A stretch of 10,950 bases of DNA from Acidobacteriota bacterium. Lineage in GTDB: Bacteria > Acidobacteriota > Blastocatellia > Pyrinomonadales > Pyrinomonadaceae. The stretch covers positions 1 through 10,950 of the forward strand of contig JAEZJR010000273.1 in the NCBI GenBank assembly GCA_023415725.1, given 5' to 3'. Shown piece after piece: positions 7,340-10,950 of this stretch (position 1 is its first letter; each line of letters opens with the position of its first letter). A program made the translations under genes and the position numbers. Under the pieces are notes generated by a model. The model had not been told where the DNA came from. It ran no database searches and worked only from the letters and a program-made list of their open reading frames with translations.

Positions 7340-9643
7340 ATGAGAACCGCACGAATTGTTTCGCTGAATAACGTTGTATCTTCGATCGCCTTGCTGTTGG
7401 CCGTGCTGACGGTCGCGTGCTCGGCTCAGCAGACCGAGCAGCAGGCTCTGGACAGTCTGCGGGCGATGACGCGGGACGGTAAGCTGCCGGCGGAGAGCGC
7501 TGTGGCACCGATCGAGTCGCGGTTCGCGGGGCGGAAGACGGGGGCGTTGGCGAAGCTCTTGCGGGCGAGGATCCGGTTCGAGAACGGTGACTATCCCGGT
7601 GCGGCGGCACTGTTGAATTCGCCGGACATTGAGAACCTGACGAAGCTCGGCGACCACGCTCTGTGGCTGCGTGGGCAGGCTTTGCAGAAAAGCGGTAACC
7701 ACACGGGTGCGATGGAAGCCTTCGAGAGGTTGGTCGGGCAGCATCCTGATTCGATCCGTGCGGGAGAGGCGAGGGTGGCCTGGGCCGCGTCGGCGACGGC
7801 GATCGGGAAGGGCGGAAACGTCGCTGCGTATCTGAAGCCGTTGATCGACGATAACGATTCTGCCGCATTGCTCGCGACAGCGAAAGCTTACGAGGCGATC
7901 GGAGACCAAGCGAACGCGATCAAGTTTTACCGACGCACTTATTTTTACGGTGCGGGCAGCGACGCGGCTAAAGAAGCAGAGACGAAGTTGATCTCTCTTG
8001 CTCAGCCACTGACACCGCAGACGGGCGAAGAGATCCGCACGCGTGCCGAGAAGCTTTACGCCGCGAGGAATTGGTCGGAGGCTGATAAAGCTTTTGCGAC
8101 GCTAGTGACGGGCTTCGCATCGGAGATGACCCCGGATATACAACTAAAGCGGCTGGTGACGGCGGCGAACGCGAAGAACATGTCGACGGCGCAAGGGGCT
8201 TTCAATGCGATCCCGGCTTCGGCGAAGGAGAAGGAACGGGCGCATTACGAGCTTGTCCAAGGTTACGCGAAGAATCGCCTGTGGGCGGATGCCCGGAGGG
8301 AAGCGGAAGCGATGCGGGCGGCGTTCCGCACCGGCGTGCTGACGCCGAAGGCTTGGGCTGATGCGGGGTTTGCGGCGCGCGATCAGAAGAACAAGGGCGA
8401 GGAGCAGTTCTTCCTCGGTGGGGCGTTGGCGAACTACCCGAACGCTGTGGAGGTTGCGCAGGCGCAGTTCGAGTTGGCGTGGATGGCTCACGAGGCGAAG
8501 GATTTCGCGAGGTCATCACAGTTGCTGATCGAACACCTCGCGCGTTACGTGGACAAGGACAATACGAACCGCGGTAAGGCGGGTTACTGGGCGGCACGCG
8601 ATTCTGAACGGGCAGGTAAGACCGCCGAAGCATGCGCTCTTTACGATGCGACCGCTTACCGCTACTCGGCGAACTGGTATGGGCATCTGGCGCAGCAGCG
8701 GCTCGCGGCGATGTCGTGCATGGTGGGTGCGCCGCTGAGTGCGGAAGTGCAGAGAGCGGTGGCGAATCTGAAGACCGTGACCGTCGCACCGGAGACGGCC
8801 GGTTTGCAGGAGATGGCACGGGCCGAGAAGAGCGATGAACTGAGCACGATCGGGCTGTTCGACTGGGCGCTCGAAGAACTTAACGAAGCGAAAAAGACCG
8901 CGCAGAATTCGCCGAAGATCAACCTCGCACTCGCGCGGCATTACCGTTTGAAGGGCGATAACGTGAACGCTCTGCTCGCGCTGGCACGGAGCTATCCGGA
9001 TTACTCGCAGATGTTCCCCGAGGAGATGGGCCGCGAGGAGTGGGACATCTTCTACCCATTGATCCACTGGAACGACATCAAGTATTGGGCGTCGCAGCGT
9101 TCGCTGGACCCGTATCAGGTGGCCGGGCTGATCAGGCAGGAATCGGTATTCAACCCGCGAGCGAAATCGCACGCGAATGCTTACGGGCTGATGCAGCTCA
9201 TCCTGCCGACAGCGCAGACGATGGCGAGGAAGTACGTCGCGAAAACCTCATCCGTCACGCCGACGACGCTGATCACCGATCCGGCGCTCAACATCGAGCT
9301 CGGCACCGCATATATGAAGGACCAGCTCGCGAAATACGGGCGGATCGAATACATGGCCGTCGCCTACAACGCGGGGCCGGGCCGAGTGCCGCAATGGCGT
9401 GCGACGCTGCCGCTCGAGATCGACGAATTCGTCGAAGCGATCCCCTTCCGCGAAACGAAGGGCTATGTCCAGGGCGTCATCCGCAACTCCGCCCAGTACC
9501 GGCGCCTCTACGACGAGAACGGTAACTTCAAGGCGAACGTCGGGACGAAGCCGCTGCGCGGTGAGATCGACACGAAATCGAGGGAGCAGCTCGCGGCTGA
9601 ATTCCCGGAAGTAGTTGTCGGCACATCCGGCGAGTCGGAGTAA
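7340..9643 (+). CDS. slt: Slt70-like soluble lytic murein transglycosylase
   Basis: This 767-residue exported enzyme cleaves the MurNAc-GlcNAc bond of peptidoglycan to 1,6-anhydro products (family 1 lytic transglycosylase). An N-terminal hydrophobic segment (residues 12-26) ends in VACSAQQ. The T-V-A-C27 stretch is a poor lipobox, so either signal peptidase I cleavage after A29 or a lipoprotein is possible. Residues ~30-570 are alpha-helical with TPR-like units, such as ALWLRGQALQKSGNHTGAMEAF and LLATAKAYEAIGDQANAIKFY when each is read in part, comparable to the superhelical ring of Slt70. The catalytic domain is at about 583-720: LIRQES with catalytic E601, AYGLMQL, then AYNAGPGRVPQW and a region ending in ETKGYVQGVIRNSAQYRRLY. 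At 767 residues it is longer than E. coli Slt70 (about 645). It is divergent from the VWFA pair and converges on the third VWFA gene with only 20 bases between stops. A good Shine-Dalgarno sequence is lacking. Confidence 0.93.
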   Translation: MRTARIVSLNNVVSSIALLLAVLTVACSAQQTEQQALDSLRAMTRDGKLPAESAVAPIESRFAGRKTGALAKLLRARIRFENGDYPGAAALLNSPDIENLTKLGDHALWLRGQALQKSGNHTGAMEAFERLVGQHPDSIRAGEARVAWAASATAIGKGGNVAAYLKPLIDDNDSAALLATAKAYEAIGDQANAIKFYRRTYFYGAGSDAAKEAETKLISLAQPLTPQTGEEIRTRAEKLYAARNWSEADKAFATLVTGFASEMTPDIQLKRLVTAANAKNMSTAQGAFNAIPASAKEKERAHYELVQGYAKNRLWADARREAEAMRAAFRTGVLTPKAWADAGFAARDQKNKGEEQFFLGGALANYPNAVEVAQAQFELAWMAHEAKDFARSSQLLIEHLARYVDKDNTNRGKAGYWAARDSERAGKTAEACALYDATAYRYSANWYGHLAQQRLAAMSCMVGAPLSAEVQRAVANLKTVTVAPETAGLQEMARAEKSDELSTIGLFDWALEELNEAKKTAQNSPKINLALARHYRLKGDNVNALLALARSYPDYSQMFPEEMGREEWDIFYPLIHWNDIKYWASQRSLDPYQVAGLIRQESVFNPRAKSHANAYGLMQLILPTAQTMARKYVAKTSSVTPTTLITDPALNIELGTAYMKDQLAKYGRIEYMAVAYNAGPGRVPQWRATLPLEIDEFVEAIPFRETKGYVQGVIRNSAQYRRLYDENGNFKANVGTKPLRGEIDTKSREQLAAEFPEVVVGTSGESE

Positions 9644-9663
9644 TTTCAAATGCGGCCGCGGTG

Positions 9664-10881
9664 TTATTGAAGCGGTGCGAAGTAGGATTTGCGGCCTATG
9701 ATCTTGTAGTCGCTGTGGCCCCTTATGCTGATCCTGACCTCGCGCTCGCGTCCGTCTCTCGCCTGGTTGGCCGGGTAATAGCCGATCAGGTAACGCCGGT
9801 CGATATCGGAGAGGATGCGATCGTACACCTGCGGGGCCTGGCCCGGGTCCTCGAGCGATTGAGCCATCCCGCCGGTGACGGCGGCAAGCTTCTCGAGCGA
9901 TTCCGCATCCAGCTCTTTTTGCCGCGCTGTCGCGCGAACGTAATTCGAAGAGAAATCGATCTCATCCTGCATTTCGGGCTTGTTCCTCGCGATCGAATAG
10001 AGCTTGCGGGAACGGTTAAGGGCCGCCTCGGTCTTGCGGAGCTTTTCGCCTTCGGAAAGCCCTGACAGCACGAGGCCCGTATAAACAGTGTAGACCGTAA
10101 CACCGGCACCGAGTGCCGCATCTGTGATGTCGTCGAATGAGAAAAGGGTCTGCCTGAAGCGGTTCTTTCTCCAAAGCGTCTGGAACTCGTCGCCATCGGT
10201 CTGGAAAATGACTATCTGGCGGCTCCCGTCGCGGGCACACCGTTCGTTCAGCGCGGCTAGGAGCGAACTGTATTGCCTGCTCATGCCGAATTCCCCCTTC
10301 ATCGCCTTTTCCCTGAGAAGATCGAGCCGCGACTTGAGAGCTTCCTTGTCGGAGGTGTAGTCGATGAGGAGCTGGACGTCGTCGGTGACGATCGCCATCC
10401 TGTCGAACGGTTTGAGCTTGTCGACGAGGATCTTCGCCGCCTCGACGCTGTTCTCGATGTGGGGGAGCTGGCTGAGGCTGTAGTCGATGACGAGGATGAT
10501 GGACCGCGGCACCTCGCGTGCATCGTTGGTGAAAACCGCTATGTTTTGTTCGCGATCGTCTTCGAGTATGGAGAAGTCGCTCGCGGTCAGGCCGCGGACG
10601 GGCTGGCCCTTCTTGTCGAGCACGAGGATGTCGCTGAGCACGAGGTCGGTATCGACGCGGATCTCTGATCCATCCTGCGGAGGAGCAGCTGCTGCGGAGA
10701 GCTGGGGTCGCGGCTGGGGCTGCGGGGTCTTGTTCTTCTTGCGTTCACGGGGCGGGTCATTAAGGCTTGAGCCGAACGCAGGAACATCCTCACTCTTTTT
10801 CCCCTGCGACGCGGTTTGAGGGACAGCCGCCGCTAAGAGCAGTGCAGCGAGGAACAAAACCGCATATCCCCTGATCGCCAT
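9664..10881 (-). CDS. Secreted VWFA-related acidobacterial protein, short form with intact MIDAS motif
   Basis: This 405-residue exported protein is of the acidobacterial VWFA type, function unknown. The signal peptide MAIRGYAVLFLAALLLAAAV is followed by a low-complexity linker rich in P, Q, K and A (about 30-68). The N-terminal module is IRVDTDLVLSDILVLDKKGQ (74-93) followed by GLTASDFSILEDDREQNIAVF (97-117 overall). The VWFA domain spans about 125-400. VIDYSLS carries a canonical DxSxS metal-ion motif at D133/S135/S137; the candidate second and third positions are T166 (AIVTDD) and D229 (FQTDGDE). The end, RRYLIGYYPAN (362-372) then a charged strand and KSYFAPLQ, is the usual family terminus. 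Unlike the two long paralogs it has no C-terminal extension. The ATG is preceded by GGGAGGG at good spacing. Its stop faces that of the transglycosylase gene. Partner and ligand cannot be read from the sequence. Confidence 0.9.
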   Translation of the reverse strand: MAIRGYAVLFLAALLLAAAVPQTASQGKKSEDVPAFGSSLNDPPRERKKNKTPQPQPRPQLSAAAAPPQDGSEIRVDTDLVLSDILVLDKKGQPVRGLTASDFSILEDDREQNIAVFTNDAREVPRSIILVIDYSLSQLPHIENSVEAAKILVDKLKPFDRMAIVTDDVQLLIDYTSDKEALKSRLDLLREKAMKGEFGMSRQYSSLLAALNERCARDGSRQIVIFQTDGDEFQTLWRKNRFRQTLFSFDDITDAALGAGVTVYTVYTGLVLSGLSEGEKLRKTEAALNRSRKLYSIARNKPEMQDEIDFSSNYVRATARQKELDAESLEKLAAVTGGMAQSLEDPGQAPQVYDRILSDIDRRYLIGYYPANQARDGREREVRISIRGHSDYKIIGRKSYFAPLQ

Positions 10882-10884
10882 TCG

Positions 10885-10891
10885 CCCTCCC
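10885..10891 (-). promoter_or_regulatory. Strong Shine-Dalgarno sequence of the short VWFA gene
   Basis: GGGAGGG on the minus strand, with GCGA-type spacing to the ATG at 10881, is the best ribosome binding site in the window and fixes the start of this gene. Confidence 0.7.
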
Positions 10892-10892
10892 G

Positions 10893-10910
10893 GGATCGCC
10901 GAAGCGATCC
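10893..10910 (-). other. UUCG-tetraloop hairpin in the leader of the short VWFA gene
   Basis: On the minus strand GGATCGC-TTCG-GCGATCC forms a perfect 7-bp stem closed by a C-G pair around a UUCG loop, one of the most stable RNA tetraloops known. It ends one base upstream of the GGGAGGG Shine-Dalgarno sequence. It may stabilise the mRNA 5' end or affect ribosome access. It is not followed by a U-run, so it is not a normal intrinsic terminator. Confidence 0.55.
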
Positions 10911-10950
10911 GGACAGAAATAATGTGAGGCGTATCGCGAAATACTATCGC
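10911..10950. other. Upstream region of the short VWFA gene, window edge
   Basis: The remaining 40 bases to the window end show no open gene on either strand and no convincing promoter pair. The promoter of the short VWFA gene may lie here or beyond the edge. Confidence 0.35.

Noticed and set aside
7202..7909. Upstream extension of VWFA paralog 2 by up to 236 codons
   Set aside because: The extension is antisense to the well-supported transglycosylase gene, is full of arginine, proline and glutamine, and precedes a perfect signal peptide starting at 7201.
8202..9172. Minus-strand open frames of about 205-218 codons opposite the transglycosylase
   Set aside because: They are shadows of the helical region, arginine/proline-rich with no domain and no ribosome site.
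9649..9660. GCGGCCGC palindrome between the convergent stops as a terminator
   Set aside because: The 8-bp palindrome has no loop room and no following U-run. It is simply a GC-rich NotI site in a 20-base gap.

Overview
The window looks like a chromosomal segment from a member of the Acidobacteriota, perhaps the Blastocatellia/Pyrinomonadales side. The main reason is three genes for secreted proteins with the 'VWFA-related Acidobacterial domain' architecture (TIGR03436-like). Their N-terminal pattern of D-(V/L)-V...(V/D)xD(K/S)xG(R/Q)x(V/I)xxL...(D/E)F.I.E is typical of that phylum, where these paralogs are abundant. The DNA is moderately GC-rich and densely coded, and no gap without a gene exceeds about 140 bases. 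No RNA gene, CRISPR array, insertion sequence or phage gene was seen.

Layout. (1) 1-442, minus strand: a type II toxin-antitoxin pair, parD followed by parE. parE starts on a GTG that overlaps the parD stop by 4 nt and is cut by the window edge. A perfect 15-bp palindrome and a sigma70-like promoter lie just upstream of parD. (2) 497-2220, minus strand: a two-gene unit in which an NSAR/OSBS-type enolase-superfamily protein (MenC-like) is translationally coupled through TAATG to a SanA/YdcF-like DUF218 membrane-anchored protein. (3) 2288-2737, plus strand: a small DUF1622 membrane protein, divergent from menC. (4) 2763-7201, minus strand: two tandem, clearly paralogous secreted VWFA proteins of about 730 residues each. 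(5) 7340-9643, plus strand: a large secreted Slt70-like lytic transglycosylase with an alpha-helical/TPR N-terminal region, divergent from the VWFA pair. (6) 9664-10881, minus strand: a third, shorter VWFA protein, convergent with the transglycosylase.

How the genes may work together. Most products from 497 onward have signal peptides or membrane segments, so the region is weighted toward envelope functions: a SanA-like protein, a murein hydrolase and three exported VWFA proteins. Whether the VWFA proteins and the transglycosylase cooperate cannot be decided from sequence. Acidobacteria carry many such VWFA genes, so chance adjacency is a serious alternative. The most informative internal contrast is that the short VWFA protein keeps a canonical DxSxS metal-site motif, while both long ones have lost its serines and share a ~290-residue C-terminal half that I cannot assign to a named domain. 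I found no strong evidence for a wholly new system.
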